From: Polytrichum commune
Lineage: Eukaryota; Streptophyta; Polytrichopsida; Polytrichales; Polytrichaceae
NCBI GenBank assembly: GCA_950295325.1
Contig: OX485803.1
Span: 21,266,001 to 21,330,000 of the forward strand
Reading direction: 5' to 3'
DNA: 64,000 bases
A model generated the notes under the pieces. The model was not told the DNA's origin. It ran no database searches and saw only the letters and a program-made list of their open reading frames with translations. Shown in pieces: positions 24,031 through 36,207 of this stretch (its first letter is position 1; each line of letters opens with the position of its first letter). The position numbers were made by a program, and so were the translations under genes.

Positions 24031-25219
24031 CTTTGTCTCATGCGGTTTGCCCTTTCCAAACCGCACCTTGGTGGGCTTGCCCGCTCTATCAATCGGCAAG
24101 CCCCAACTCCCTTGTGAGTTTTGGGCTCAAGAAGGAATGGCCTGCCTTTTTGTCAACCCATGAGACAATTCTCCCATTTATTTGAGCCTCAAGGTACAAA
24201 AGACTTGGCCTTGGCTAAAGGCTACTAGCCTAGGCCACAATGCCATCGTCTTACATTCGGTCCTCGGCAACTTGGCTTGGCTTGGTCCGCAAAGCCAACT
24301 TTAAACATTTCGTCCGCGGGACAAATTGGTTTGGTGCCACAAAACCAATTTCTAATAGTTTGTCCGCAAAACAAACATGTTTTGCCTTGGTAGCACAAAG
24401 CCACCTTCCCACACTCCGTCCGCGGCACGAACATGAATTGCCTTGGTAGGACAAACCCACCTCCCAACATTCCGTCTGCGGCACAAGTATGATTTGCTTT
24501 GGAAGCATAAAGCCACCTTTCAACATTCCGTCCGCGGCTCCAACATGTTTTGCCTAAGTAAAATGGACCAAACAATTTGCACTCATTTCTTTGGGACCTA
24601 CTTTGGCTAAAGCCACTTGTGGTGATGCGCCGCCAAACTTCTCTTTGGGACCATCGGCTTCAATGCTCTTGCAAACTTGATGGTCCCCACCATGTCCTCA
24701 AGAAGCCTTGGGGACTTAAACAAGGCATCCACCACCCGCTTTTAAAACCTCACCTAAAAGGATGCATTTCTTAGAAAGCTTGTCCATTTTAGGTGTATCC
24801 TTCATTTATGCGTATGAATAGCGCACATAGGCCTTAAGAGGCCCCGGGTGCCTCATTAGCACCAAATTCATTCCAACATCAATACCTTCCAAGCATTTCG
24901 TATTGGAATTTCAATCCAACATTAATGCCCTCCAAGGTTTTGGGTGCATTCGGTATTCTAGGCCCCAAATGTTTTTTGAGGTTTGAGGGAGCCCTTTTCA
25001 AAGCACTCCTCCATTTTCCTTACCAAATCCACCCTCATGCCCACCATTGTCATTAGAACCAATGGTATGGTCAAATTCCACTTGCACATGATCCTTGTTC
25101 CAATTTGAGCCTCACAACCTTTTGGAAACCCCGGGCTCACCATCACAACCCGTATTTTTGATAGCCATGTCTACCTCAAAGTGCTAGCTCAAATATTGGA
25201 ACCCTGCTCTGATACCACG
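24031..25219 (-). pseudogene. Element D 5' internal fragment, cut by element A
   Basis: Read on the minus strand this is the primer-binding site (25206-25217), a gag-position region with an 18-codon start ORF ending in TGA, six units of the ~58-bp repeat (about 24250-24545), and the beginning of the protease-region ORF, where A is inserted. The 58-bp array is nearly identical to that of element F (48250-48545). The rest of D is outside the window. Confidence 0.7.
25206..25217 (-). promoter_or_regulatory. Primer-binding site of element D
   Basis: The complement reads TGGTATCAGAGC, two bases from the LTR end. Confidence 0.88.
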
Positions 25220-26194
25220 TGTCGCAACCCTTGCTAGCCCCCCCTTGACCATCTTGCCAATTTTCAATTCTAGCAAAGGTTACGAGTGGCTAACCCTTCG
25301 CATACCGCCATGCTAATGGTTAGCTCCTCTAACCCCGGACCATTAGTTCATAGGAGGGGAACCAACCCTCCTACTTTACTTTCGGGACTCGCCCCTTAAT
25401 CGGTAACCCATTCCTAGATGTGGACTTCCATCCATGGAAGTCCAATCCCATGTTGATCATCGCGTTGCCGGAGCAACACTACAACAACCCGAAGCATACT
25501 AGGCAACTATGGCCTCACATTGGGCCAATGCCCATAGAGGCCGTGCCGTTCGGCCTCGGGTGGGTGAGGCCACACCACCTCACCCATATAAGCCTCTAGG
25601 ACTTCACGCGGGGCCCCTACCCCACCGCCAACCAACCTCTTGTCTCTCTACCAAGAGTTGGGGCCAAGTGGACATTTTCCTTTAGCTGCTGGGTCTAGAA
25701 CCCCTCAGCAGCTTCAGACCATCATAACTTCCTTGTATGATGTCTGATCATAACAACCAACCACACCATCTTCATCTACGCTTCACGTAGATGCTGATGG
25801 ACTCCTCACTTGCCCCATTTGGGCAAGTATTGAGGAAGTTATGCCTGTTTGAACCTTTGCAGTCCCGGGAATCACTCCCAGGCACTGCTGTACCAGGGCG
25901 CTGTCCCGGGACAGCGCCCCACTCAAATGGCCATAACTCCTAGCTCACACCTCCGATTGAGGTGTTCTTGAGCTTTCTAGAATCACCACGCCATGAGCTA
26001 CGCATAACTCATGGCCTTACCCTTGTGCCTCCTAGTCTTCGTGGGTGGGAGGCGTTCCCAACGCCCGGGGCCCTCACCCACACTAGGATCACTTGGGCCC
26101 TCTCACCAACGGCGCCACAAGTCCCGGGTGTCACTCCGGGGTCCCCCTTGTGCCCATGGTGTTTCGGGCACTCCTCATGGAGAGGTGCGCGACA
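25220..26194 (-). repeat. LTR shared by elements D (5') and E (3')
   Basis: A 975-bp LTR with D's primer site on one side and E's polypurine tract (26195-26209) on the other. No target duplication flanks it, so it is a recombinant LTR joining two elements. Its D-facing end is of the A-like type (TTGACCATCTTGCC), unlike E's own 5' LTR. Confidence 0.88.
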
Positions 26195-26999
26195 CTCACC
26201 CCCACCAAACGGAGTCGATGCCCTCATCGACTATACTCGTAGTCGGCACACCAATTCTCAAGTTGCCATCCTCTATGGTGCGGCATTGTGTTTACCTTAG
26301 GGCGCGACCCCCACAATGCATCTTCAAATTTGGCATAGTCCCAAAGGTGTCGTTACTAGGTGGTCCGTTAGCGACCTTGGAACTCCTCCAAGGACCTAAC
26401 CTATACTAGACCCACCTACTTTGGGACTCACTTGGGTTGCCCCTCCTTTGGGGCCTCCCCCGTTAGGCTCCACTAGCCTAACGTGACACATCTAGGCGAG
26501 ACCTCAACGCTTCCACTAAGTTGTCTCGGTTGCAACTCCGAGATGGCTTTCCATTGTTAAGCCACGCCTCGATCGCACGGGGGTGATGCCAAGTCCCGCC
26601 CGACTCGGTTCCCACTTTGCTCTTTCGAGACATGGGTTCATGACTCCCATGCGCCAACTTTCGTTTGCTCGCGGGTAGCACTTTTATGAGCATGCGCCAT
26701 CACCTTGTCCCCGCCCGGACAAGCCCACTGCTAAGAGGTTTCTTGGTTTTATCCAAGGCCCGTCCAAGCCATGGCCCCCAATTACTCGGCTTACCCAACC
26801 TAGTTTGGCATGTCTATTCCCCCTCTTCCATTAACCAAGCACAATTACAAGACTAGGACCTCATCTCATACTTTTCTCTTTGCATCACTAAAGTTTGGAC
26901 TTTATTTCCTCAAGCCAAAGAACAAGTTCATGTCGTGGAGCAATTAACCTCGAAGCTAAGTGTGCTACTAGCGTCTCTCCCCCACTAAAGGAGATTGAT
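26195..26999 (-). other. Element E 3' untranslated region and polypurine tract
   Basis: About 800 bp without a gene. The polypurine tract (26195-26209) abuts the shared LTR. Confidence 0.75.
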
Positions 27000-27250
27000 G
27001 TCCTCATCAATGCCTACGCTTCATTTTATTGGAATCCTTAGCCTTAGTTTCTTCAAAGTGCTTCACCAATTCATTGGTGTTCACCATGTCTCTTGCCGCC
27101 ACCCAAGCGGTTTCTTTCTCATGGTATCCTCACCATTTCACCAAGTACTCCTTTGTACATTTTCTTTCATTTTCACTTGGGCTTCCTACACTTGAGGATG
27201 CCCTCCTACCTCATGTTCCAAGTGACCTCCACAAGGTCGGGACGTGGCCT
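27000..27250 (-). pseudogene. Element E chromodomain remnant
   Basis: Reads 'EYLVKW*GYHEKETAWVAA' followed by an acidic 'NELVKHFEE'-type helix. The TGA in the cage segment is the same as in A, B and C. Confidence 0.6.
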
Positions 27251-28485
27251 AATCACTTGCTTGTGATCGGGCCACAAGGTGTTGTCCTAAAATGAGTTTC
27301 GTAATGAGACATGAAATGTCGGATGCACTTTGATCTCCGGCGGTAATTCCAACTTATACATGTCCTTGAACACTTGTTCCACAATGGAAAACGAAGTTCC
27401 AATTTTGGACATGAACTTTTGGAGTAAGGCCTTTGGGCAAGGTGAAGTTGTCCACATTCAACAACACCTTATTGGCCCACCTCATACTCCACTTTGCGTC
27501 TTCCGGCATTGATTTGCACTCCGTAGCACCTTCGGGCTTTCTCCACCAACAACTTGGTCATCTCCAAGACTTGTTTACCATCCTTGGCCAAGTCCTCACC
27601 ATCTTGGTTGAACTCTAGTGTTGAATGTGCCCCCTCGAGAGCTAGGTTAATAGGTTGGAGCGCATCCACTCCATAAGCCACCACGAAAGACCACCCCTTG
27701 GTAGCCAAGTGCGTGGCTACATTGCAATTACACTCCGCTCGACCCACATAGTCCGCCCAATCTCCTTGGTCCGCCCCCACCAAGTTCCTCAAGTATTGCT
27801 TCAAGACTCCATTCACATGCTCCGCTTTCCCATTCATTTGGGAATGCAAGGCCGTGCTAAACCTTAGTTTCATTCCGACCTCCTTAGAGAAATGCATTGA
27901 AAATGCACTTGTGAACTTTGGATCTTGATCCCACACAATCACTCTTGGCAACCCGTGGTGCCTCAACCATCCTTTGAGAAAAGGCTATGCGGTCTCCAAC
28001 GCGGTGGCGGTTCCCACAATTGGCACCATGTGTGCCAACTTGGCAAACCGCTCTACCATCAACAAGATGGCATCATACCCATGTGACTCCGGCAAACTTG
28101 TGATCAAGTCCATGCACATACTATGCCATGGCGCCGACGGGATAGGCAACGGTTGCAAGAAACCGCCTTGCTTTTGGTAAGAGGCTCGGTTCACTTGGCA
28201 CTTTATTCACGCCCTCACAAAGTGGGTTATATCCTCCTTTATGCACCGCCAATGGTACCTCCATGACACCATTCTATGGCGGTTTTTTCTTTCTCCTCTA
28301 TGGCCGGCAATAGGACTATCACATTTTTCCTTCAAAACCGATAGCCTCAACTTGCCTTGAGGCACATACACCCGACTTTGCTTCCACTTGAACAATCCGT
28401 CCACCAACTTAACCTCTTTGAGCACCTTGCTCTTGCGAAGCTCACCTAAAAGCTTTTGTGCCTCGGGGTAGTTAATTTACCCCTC
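27251..28485 (-). pseudogene. Element E integrase
   Basis: The core keeps Asp (CMDLIT), Asp (WDQDPKF) and Glu (KAEHVNG). The shared stop appears as CTA at 27985-27987 on the plus strand. A 165-codon open stretch spans the second half of the core. The Arg after Glu is His here. The C-terminal module is frameshifted. Confidence 0.78.
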
Positions 28486-29870
28486 CCGTATCTTGCATCA
28501 CAAGTTTCCTTTGCCGGCACACATTAGCCACAAGGTTTGGATGGTTCTCATTGCTTGGAACTCATCCGGTCTACTTAGCGCATCCGGCACCACATTTCCA
28601 TGGTCCGGTTTGTGGACCAAATCCACCTTCATAAGCGCCAAACTATCATGCCACCGCAATGACTTGGCGCTCACTTGCGCTTGTATACGTTAAAATACTT
28701 TTAGGACACATTGTCCATGTAGACCTTTGCTTTGTGCAACCCCAAATAATGTCGCCACATCTTCAAGCAATGCACTACGACAAAGAAGTTCTTTGTCATG
28801 AGTTGGTTGTCTTCTTTGACAACCATCGAGCCTCAAGCCCCTATATGCAAAGGCCATCCATCTTACATTAACAATCCATCATTGGCAAAGTTACTCGCCC
28901 CCGTATGCACCTCAAAAGGTTTGTCAAACTCCATGAACTTGAGCACGGGCGGTGAAGAGAACTTGCTCTTAAGCTCCCCAAAGACTTGGTGACAAGGCTA
29001 GTCCCACTCTTGGGATAGCCATTTCTTTCACAAGTCGGACAAGGTCTTACAACCATCGAGCTTCATGCTCCCATATGCAATGGCCATTTTTATTTTTTTA
29101 CATCCACATCCGCCAAATAAAATCTCTCGCCCCCGTATGCACCTCAAAAGGTATGTCAAACTCCGCGAACTTGAGCACGGGCGGCGAAGAGAACTTCGTC
29201 TTAAGCTCCTCAATGGCTTGGTGGCACGGCTCATCCCACTCTTGGGATAGCCATTTCTTGCACAAGCCGGACAAGGTTCGACAACCATGGAGTTTAATGC
29301 TCTCATAAGCAATGGTCATCCATTTTGGATCAACATCCGCCAATGATAAAGTCCTTCGTCTCCATGTGCACCTCAAAATGCTTATGAAAACCCGGAAACT
29401 TAACCACATCTTGTGAAGGGAACTTGCTCTTGAGCTTCCCAAGGGCTTGGTGACAAGGCTCGTCCCACTCTTGGAATAGCCATTTCCTCCATAAGTCGAG
29501 TAAGGCCCTAGCAACCTTAAAACAAATCTAGAATGAAGTGGTGGTAGTAGTTGGCTAGGCCAACCAATGACCTAAGCTTTTTTTTTTTTGAGTCAAGGAC
29601 CAATTCTCCTCTTGGATTGCCTTGAAATTCTTCATGTTTGTCCACCAACTTCCTTTGTCACCACATGCCTCAACAACTCAATTTCTTCTTGAGCAAAGTT
29701 GCAATTCACTTCTTGGCGGTAACATTTTGAGCAACACATTGGTGAATACATCCTTGTATCTCACCAACATCCCACAAGTATGGTTTGGGGGAGGCCCATC
29801 TTTCCTAGCCTCCCCATGAGTTCCTTGGAGTTGCTCCAATTGAACCACGACCATTATGTTTACCATTTTT
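28486..29870 (-). pseudogene. Element E RNase H and RT remnant
   Basis: The RNase H end ('KPDHGNVVPDA' type) lies near 28600. Tandem-unit markers lie at 29032, 29254 and 29483 (spacing 222 and 229). The RT remnant has the same 'KDVFTNVL' to 'EIELLRHVV' junction as in the younger copies, showing that the RT-core deletion predates the split of E from A, B and C. Confidence 0.72.
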
Positions 29871-30242
29871 CATTTGGTCCATTAAGACCAAATTCAACTT
29901 GGGTCCTCCTACCATAGGAGTCCTTGTCAATTTGTAGTTCAATTCTTTGCCCTCATGACATATCACAAATGCACCGCAAGCTCATCGGCCTGCACCTCAC
30001 ATCTTTCATGTGAGTTTCAAAGAAGGTGTCCTCCAAAGTGAGGGCACCTCATCCATTTTACATAGTGTAAAATGTCCACAAATTCCAATGTCCCACATTA
30101 TAACGTCAAAGACATCGCCATTACCTTATTTCATGGGGTTCACCCTTAGAGACCGCGCATTAATGAGCTTGCCCACTATACGCGTCGGCAAGCCCCAACA
30201 CCTTATGAGCTTCGGCTCATCAAGGAGTATGTTGACTCTTTG

Positions 30243-31204
30243 TCAATACATGAGACTTGGCCTCGGCCTAAGGCTACTAGCCTTGGCCACAAAGTCATCG
30301 TCCAACATGCTGTCCTCGGCAACTTGGCTTGGCTTGGTCCGCAAACTCAACTTTAAACATTCCGTCCGCGGGACAAATTGGTTTGGTGCCACAAAACCAA
30401 TTTCTAATAGTTTGTCCGCGGAACAAACATGATTAGCCTTGGTAGCACAAAGCCACCTTTCACACTTTGTCCGCGGCACGAACATAAATTGCTTTGGTAG
30501 GATCAACCCTCCTCCCAACATTCCGTCCGCGGCACGAGTATGTTTTGCCTTGGTATAATGGGCCAAACTACTTTCGCCCATTTCTTTGGGACCAATATCG
30601 GCCAAAACCCACTTTGTGGTGATGCACCGCCCAACTTCTTTTCGGGACCATTGGATTCAATGTTCTTCAAATTTTAAAGATTCCCGATACGTTCTCAAGA
30701 AGCTTTGGGAATTTGAACATGGTATTCACCACCCACTTTTAAAACCCCACCTAAAAGGATGCATTTCTTAGAAAACTCGTCCGTTTTAGGTGTATCCTTC
30801 ATTTGTGCGTTTGAATAGCGCACATGGGCCTTAAGAAGCCCCGGGTGCCTCATTAGCACCAAATTCATTCCAACATCAATACCTTCCAAGCATTTCGAAT
30901 TGGAATTTCAATCCAACATTAATGCCCTCCAAGGTTTTAGGTCCTTTCGGTATTCTAGGCCCCAAATGTTTTTTTTGAGGTTTGAGGGAGCCCTTTTCAA
31001 AGCACTCCTCCATTTTCCTTACCAAATCCACCCTCATGCCCACCATTGTCATTAGAACAAATGGTATGGTCAAATTCCACTTGCACATGATCCTTGTTCC
31101 AATTTGAGCCTCACAACCTTTTGGGAACCCCGGGCTCACCATCATAACCCGCACATTTGCTAGCCATGTCTCCCTCAAAGTGCAAGCCCAAATATTGGAA
31201 CCCT
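30243..31204 (-). pseudogene. Element E gag-position region
   Basis: The first ATG near 31168 opens 18 codons, then TGA. Five ~58-bp repeat units lie at about 30300-30545. Frames are short and no capsid domain is recognised. Confidence 0.5.
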
Positions 31205-31216
31205 GCTCTGATACCA
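31205..31216 (-). promoter_or_regulatory. Primer-binding site of element E
   Basis: The complement reads TGGTATCAGAGC, two bases from the 5' LTR. Confidence 0.9.
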
Positions 31217-31218
31217 AG

Positions 31219-32191
31219 TGTCGCAACCCTTGCTAGGTCCCTTAATAATCTTGCCAATTTTCAATTCTAGCAAAGGTTACGAGTCGCTAACCCTTCGCAT
31301 TCCGCCATGCTAATGGATAGCTCCTCTTACCCCGGACCAATAGTTCATAGGAGGGAACCAACCCTCCTACTTTGCTTTCGGGACTCACCCCTTAATCGGT
31401 AACCCATTTCCCCAATGTGGACTTCCATCCATGGAAGTCCAATCCTATGTTGATCATCGCGTTGCCGGAGCAACACTACAACAACCCGAACCATACTAGG
31501 CAACTATGTCCTCACAATGGGCCAATGCCCATGGAGGCCGTGCCGTTCGGCCTCGGGTGGGTGAGGCCACACCACCTCACCCATATAAGCCTCTAGGACT
31601 TCACGCGGGGCCCCTACCCCACCGTCAACCAACCTCTTGTCTCTCTACCAAGAGTTGGGGCCAAGTGGACATTTTCCTTTAGCTGCTGGGCCTAGAACCC
31701 CCCAGCAGCTTCAGACCATCATAACTTCCTTGTATGATGTCTGATCATAACAACCAACCACTCCATCTTCATCTACGCTTCACGTAGATGCCGATGGACT
31801 CCTCACTTGCCCCATTCGGACAAGTATTGAGGACGTTATGCCTGTTTGAACCTTGGCAGTCCCGGGAATCACTCCCAGGCACTGCTGTACCAGGGCGCTG
31901 TCCCGGGACAGCGCCCCACTCAAATGGCCATAACTCCTAGCTCACACCTCCGATTGAGGTGTTCTTGAGCTTTCTAGAATCACCACGCCATGAGCTACGC
32001 ATAACTCATGGCCTTACCCTTGTGCCTCCTAGTCTTCGTGGGTGGGAGGCGTTCCCAACGCCCGGGGCCCTCACCCACACTAGGATCACTTGGGCCCTCT
32101 CACCAACGGCGCCACAAGTCCCGGGTGTCACTCCGGGGTCCCCCTTGTGCCCATGGTGTTTCGGCCACTCCTCATGGAGAGGTGCGCGACA
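31219..32191 (-). repeat. Element E 5' LTR (973 bp)
   Basis: The inner end is of the B-like type (GGTCCCTTAATAATCTTGCC). It differs from the D/E shared LTR at many places, confirming that the two are not the original pair of one insertion. Confidence 0.9.
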
Positions 32192-32245
32192 GTCCCCCTT
32201 GTGCCCATGGTGTTTCGGCCACTCCTCATGGAGAGGTGCGCGACA
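32192..32245 (-). repeat. 54-bp tandem duplication of the LTR outer end
   Basis: The last 54 bases of the LTR (32138-32191) are repeated exactly as 32192-32245, so two TGTCGCGCACC termini stand in a row at the boundary with the host exon. TAGGG at 32246-32250 is the candidate target duplication; its partner is outside the window. Confidence 0.9.
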
Positions 32246-32530
32246 TAGGGCGACCTGTAGGAAGCGCCGAAGCCACGGGCGGAGGTACACTAGCTTGCTT
32301 TTGATGTACGCGGGGGGTCCATCGTAGTTGGCATCCTCGGGCTTGCAGAAAGGTACCGTGGGGACCCTCGGACAATGCACACACTGGACAAGGACCCCGT
32401 TGAGGTCTAGCACCATGAACCGGGTCTTGGGAGGCGAAGGTGGCGAGGGCAAAATCGGGGGGACCAGCACGCTGTCCTCCACACTCCTCAGGGAAGATCG
32501 GTGGGGAGCCGCGACGCTATGCTCCGAACC
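32246..32530 (-). pseudogene. Copy 1 exon 4: FCP1/HAD-like domain, truncated by retrotransposon
   Basis: Starts after a CAG acceptor (32531-32533 on the plus strand) in phase 0 with 'GSEHSVAAP'. It encodes 95 residues, including the HAD motif I segment 'FMVLDLNGVLVQ' and 'YLRPWLRRFL'. FCP1/NIF-type domains are Asp-based phosphatases with a DxDxT/V motif; here the second Asp is Asn, as the paralogue also shows. The exon is cut after 'FLQVA' by the D/E retrotransposon pair; the remainder, with motifs II and III, should lie left of the window. The paralogous intact exon is 61360-62172. Confidence 0.8.
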
Positions 32531-33020
32531 CTGCGGCGACGAGCGAGAGAAGGCGGCGAGGACTATGTTATGCTATATCCATCTCAAGCAGAACGGAAAT
32601 TTTGTGCAAACACAAGAAGAATTGGACCATTGGTGGCAACAAAAACATACAAGGGGAACAACATACATTGGGACACGGATGCAAACATATGGGCGCCAAA
32701 AATGATAATTTTATTTTTACAAATCTCTATGTACAATTTGATAGGGGGGGGGACCGTGGTGAACGAGGGCATTCACACTATCCTAATTCTACATCTACAA
32801 AATTGGTTGCGCGCCGCCAAGGTCGAGCGTAGTCGAGTGCAGGTGAGACGAAGGGGATCGCGGGGGGGGGGCACGTTGGGGGGAGGGGGAGCAAGTGTAG
32901 AGCAGGGGGGGCAGGGGGTGTGCATTTCCTCCTAGCAAGGGGGACACGACCACGCCAACAAGACAGTGACCCAACAAGTTTGGGTCGGTCGACCCAAATT
33001 GGGAGGGCTCAGTGTATTAC
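32531..33020 (-). other. Copy 1 intron 3
   Basis: GT-AG intron (donor GAG|GTAATA). It holds one perfect TTTGGGTCG palindrome (32979-32998) and a run of G-tracts on the plus strand at 32740-32915 that could form a quadruplex. No gene is seen. Confidence 0.7.
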
Positions 33021-34505
33021 CTCGCCCTGGTCATGTCTCGACGATGTGGAAGCCTCCACCGTCCCCGCTGCCCCGCCTCTCTCGCCACCGCCTTCTCCGA
33101 CGACGTCAGGAACCTTCTCCTGCAAACGATCGGCATCAGGCCCTTGTCCTAAACCAATCTCCGCATGTGCATCATGCATGGGTTCATCGATTTGGTTAGG
33201 AGTAGAGGTATCACCTGGCCCTTGCAGGCCTTCAACATCTAGCATGGCCGTGTCTAGTTGACACCCATGTTGGTCAAGGGAGGACTGCGTTGCAACGGGG
33301 TTTGGGTCGCCCGACCCAAACTGTCCTGCATCTGGAGTGGGCCCTTCAGACACTACAGTGGATGGTGGGTTTGGGTCGGTCGACCCAAACATCCTGGGGT
33401 CGTCCGATTGGTGAGGGGGCGCCATGACTATGGGGGGCCGAAGTGGTGGAGGGCCCAAAGGGGAGGAAGCTCCAGAGACACGCCAGATGTTGGGGTCATC
33501 CACTTGCTGGACCGGCGCGTACGGAACTTGGTGGGGCCGAATCAAGTGCTGGAAGCTGAAAGACGATTGCGGCAAAGGCTGCTGAGGGATGCTCTGCGCA
33601 GGGAAGCCGGGGGGCAAGTGCGGGAAGGAGCTGGAGGGAGCCACCACCAAACCTTGCGCCCACATTCCTTGTATCACTTGTGATATCAAGTCGGCGTGGG
33701 ACGGAGGTTGGGCCATCGCCCTTTGACGCTCCTGCTCCAACAGGAGAGCCCTCAGCTTTGCGACCTCGTTCCGCATTGAGGGTTCTTCCGCGGCAGCCTT
33801 CTGTAGGCGGACTCGCTGCTCCTCGTCCCTCCTCATCTTCTCGTTCGCCTCCTCCACAGTCAGGACCTCGGGCTTCACCCTAACCATGCCAGCGAACGCT
33901 GTCGGGGACGGGGGATCTGATCTTAGCCGTTTGGCGAGCTCAATGTCATCGTCGTCCTCGCTGCTTATGGCAATGGTCTCCTCCACGGAGTAGTCGCCAT
34001 ACAGCTTCTTCCCCTTTAACTTCCTCCTCTCCCTGAACGTGGCGGTGGCGTCCCTGGAGTACATGTCCCGTGCATCGTCCACCGTCAGGACGGGCACCAG
34101 CTTACTCTGCGGGGTTGCCGCCCGCATCGCCTTCTTCCGTTGAGGGGCTTCGGATTCTTGCGTGAAGCCCGTTGCCCCTTCCTCCACGTCGCCTTCCTTC
34201 TCTGCCTCCTCGTGCTCCTCTTCTTCCTCCTCCTCCTCGACCTCGCCACCTTCTGTGCGGGACGGATTGCCCGGATGCAACCCGACCAGAGGTTCGGGTA
34301 CTTGGGTTGTGGCCCTCATGGCCATTTCTTCCGGGTTGATCCGCCTCGCCCTATCAAGAGGGTTTTCGCCCCCCTGAACAACCTCGTCGACGTAGCTACC
34401 CGGGATCCAATCGAGGATGTCCATCTTCTTCGCCAGCGATCTCTGCGTCCTGTAAAATGGCAGATCGCCATCCTCTATGTAGGAGTATATACTCAGCCCC
34501 AACAT
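33021..34505 (-). pseudogene. Copy 1 exon 3: acidic, coiled-coil and proline-rich module
   Basis: 495 codons, fully open, phase 0 at both ends; acceptor TAG before ATG at 34505. The N-terminal 'MDILDWIPGSYVDEVV' block is conserved with copy 2. Then come a glutamate run, a basic region, an acidic 'SSEDDDD' patch, a heptad-like Glu/Arg/Ala/Leu stretch likely to form a coiled coil, and a proline/glutamine-rich tail. Two 20-bp palindromes (33301-33320 and 33370-33389) are read in frame as 'FGSGDPN' and 'FGSTDPN'. No known domain. The exon is intact, but the gene is broken elsewhere. Confidence 0.75.
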
Positions 34506-34661
34506 CTACACAATCCAAGTTATATAGACATTAGAATTAGGCGAGGGACATAAACAAGACCAAAAACAATATCTAGTTTGGGTCGATCGACCCAAACCAA
34601 CACAGAGCCTAGTTTGGGTCGATCGACCCAAACTGTGCACGAGCTATAGAAAGTCGCTTAC

Positions 34662-35992
34662 CATGGCAACATAGATAGGTTTAGAGCCTCCGAAGACATT
34701 GAAGATGCAGTCCCCTCTCTTCGTCAGCGTCCTCATCATTCTCACGTAAAATTCCATCCGCAGCTCATCTGCAGGATAGTTCGCGTATTTAGCCTCGTCG
34801 TAGAGGCACTTGTTGGCACCCAACCCTTCTGGAACTTGGAAGAGTTTGTCCATCCGGGATATAGGGTGGTTCGGCACCTTCAGCAACTCCGCTTTGTACA
34901 CGAAGTACAAACACAAGACGTTGACGAACTTGGTCTTCTTGTCCCTCAACGTCGTGTAAGCCCCCTCCACCGGTGCGGCGATGTAGTGAGACTTGGAGAC
35001 TGCATACTCCGGCTGCAGTTTCCAGACAAGCTCGTACACCTGCTCCGCCCTCCTATCCTCGACTATCCAAAGCCAGATATCTACCTCCCTGAACTTAGGG
35101 CTTGCATAATCGACGAACTTAGATAGGAAGGGGTCGTAGAAGAGGGTGATCATCGTGCCCTCAAATGAGCTTCCAAGAATATTCTTGAAATCAATCATCC
35201 CAAAAGGAAAGCGGTCCCTTGCTTTCGTCATGATCGCCATTCTGGCGTCTTGACCTGGCCAGCCCTGAATTTTCAAAGGGTCGGCGGTGACAAGGTTGAA
35301 GTACGCTTCCCCTTCAAACTGGACAATCTTCCTCTCCTTGATGAAGTTCGAGAACGCACGCGCTGTGTGATCCGGAAGCGCCCGGTTCTTCCCACCCTTC
35401 ATCATCTTGGCCCGCAAGAAGTCGTCCCCCGCTTCCCTTATTAGAGCCGCCATGGAGGCACTGGTGAACTTATATTCAGCTTTGAATGCTCTCTAGTTAG
35501 CCTCATGGACCTCGCCGTCCACGACAATATTCCTCTCTGGCACTAATTTATGCAGCTCCTGCACGATAGTCGTCTTCTTTTTCCTGTTCTCCGTCCATTC
35601 CTTCATGATGTAGTATGAAGGAACGAAGGATTTGGGCTTTTGGAAGACAATCTTCGGGTGCACCCAACACCTCTTCGCCGTGGGTGCCACGTGCAGGATG
35701 TGAGATGCCGCCTTCTCCACCTCCGTCTCTGACAGCCCTTGAAGAGTTCTAAAGAACTCTCTCACAAGAGGCTTCATCTGCTTGAAGCGCGAGGTTTGGC
35801 TGAAGAAAATGCCAGTGTCGGGGTCGATCAAATCCCCCGTCTCGTGCTTTTCAAACACGGTTTTCCACTTCTTCTAAACTGAGTCCAATGCTGTAATCAA
35901 GTAAATCTCCCCCCTGAGGTCGTTGTATTTCTTCTGCTGTGGTTCGAATTATCAATGGAGGAGAATTTGTTGATCATTTGGTATTTGAAATC
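34662..35992 (-). pseudogene. Copy 1 exon 2: conserved module of unknown function, with frameshift and two TAG stops
   Basis: 1331 bp against 1332 in copy 2. A one-base loss lies in the 'HSRRNT' region near 35940. Two Trp codons conserved in copy 2 are TAG here, near 35875 and 35493. The donor ATG|GTAAGC is intact at 34660-34661. The encoded block ('KPLVREFFRTLQGLSE', 'RFPFGMIDFKNI', 'EVDIWLWIVEDRRAEQVYEL') is well conserved with copy 2 but matches no family I recognise. Confidence 0.78.
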
Positions 35993-36207
35993 CTGCACGT
36001 CCACAAAACAGAACATTTGAATGCGTGTTAGATATGTACATGTGATTTCCAACCCATATCATGACCAACATCTGCAACAACAGTTTGGGTCGATCGACCC
36101 AAACTAAAAAAACACAAGACCGCAACAATTGTTTGGGTCGATCAACCCAAACTAAATAAACAAGGCTGCACCAGGAGTTTGGGTCGGTCGACCCAAACAA
36201 TACTCAC

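Larger units (their letters stand above)
26195..31218 (-). mobile_element. Element E internal region (oldest complete internal region in the nest)
   Basis: On the minus strand, from 31218 down: primer site, gag-position region, decayed protease region, RT remnant, RNase H with three tandem units, integrase, chromodomain, 3' untranslated region and polypurine tract. It is more diverged from A, B and C than they are from each other, especially at 29880-30220, where no protease-region ORF is left. Confidence 0.85.

Noticed and set aside
24225-24575. Array of CCHC zinc knuckles in gag
   Set aside because: Cys and His spacing is irregular and follows the 58-bp DNA repeat rather than the CX2CX4HX4C pattern.
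32501-33261. Plus-strand ORFs opposite copy 1 exon 4, intron 3 and exon 3
   Set aside because: Shadows of the minus-strand exons and a G-rich intron; no domain and not conserved in copy 2.
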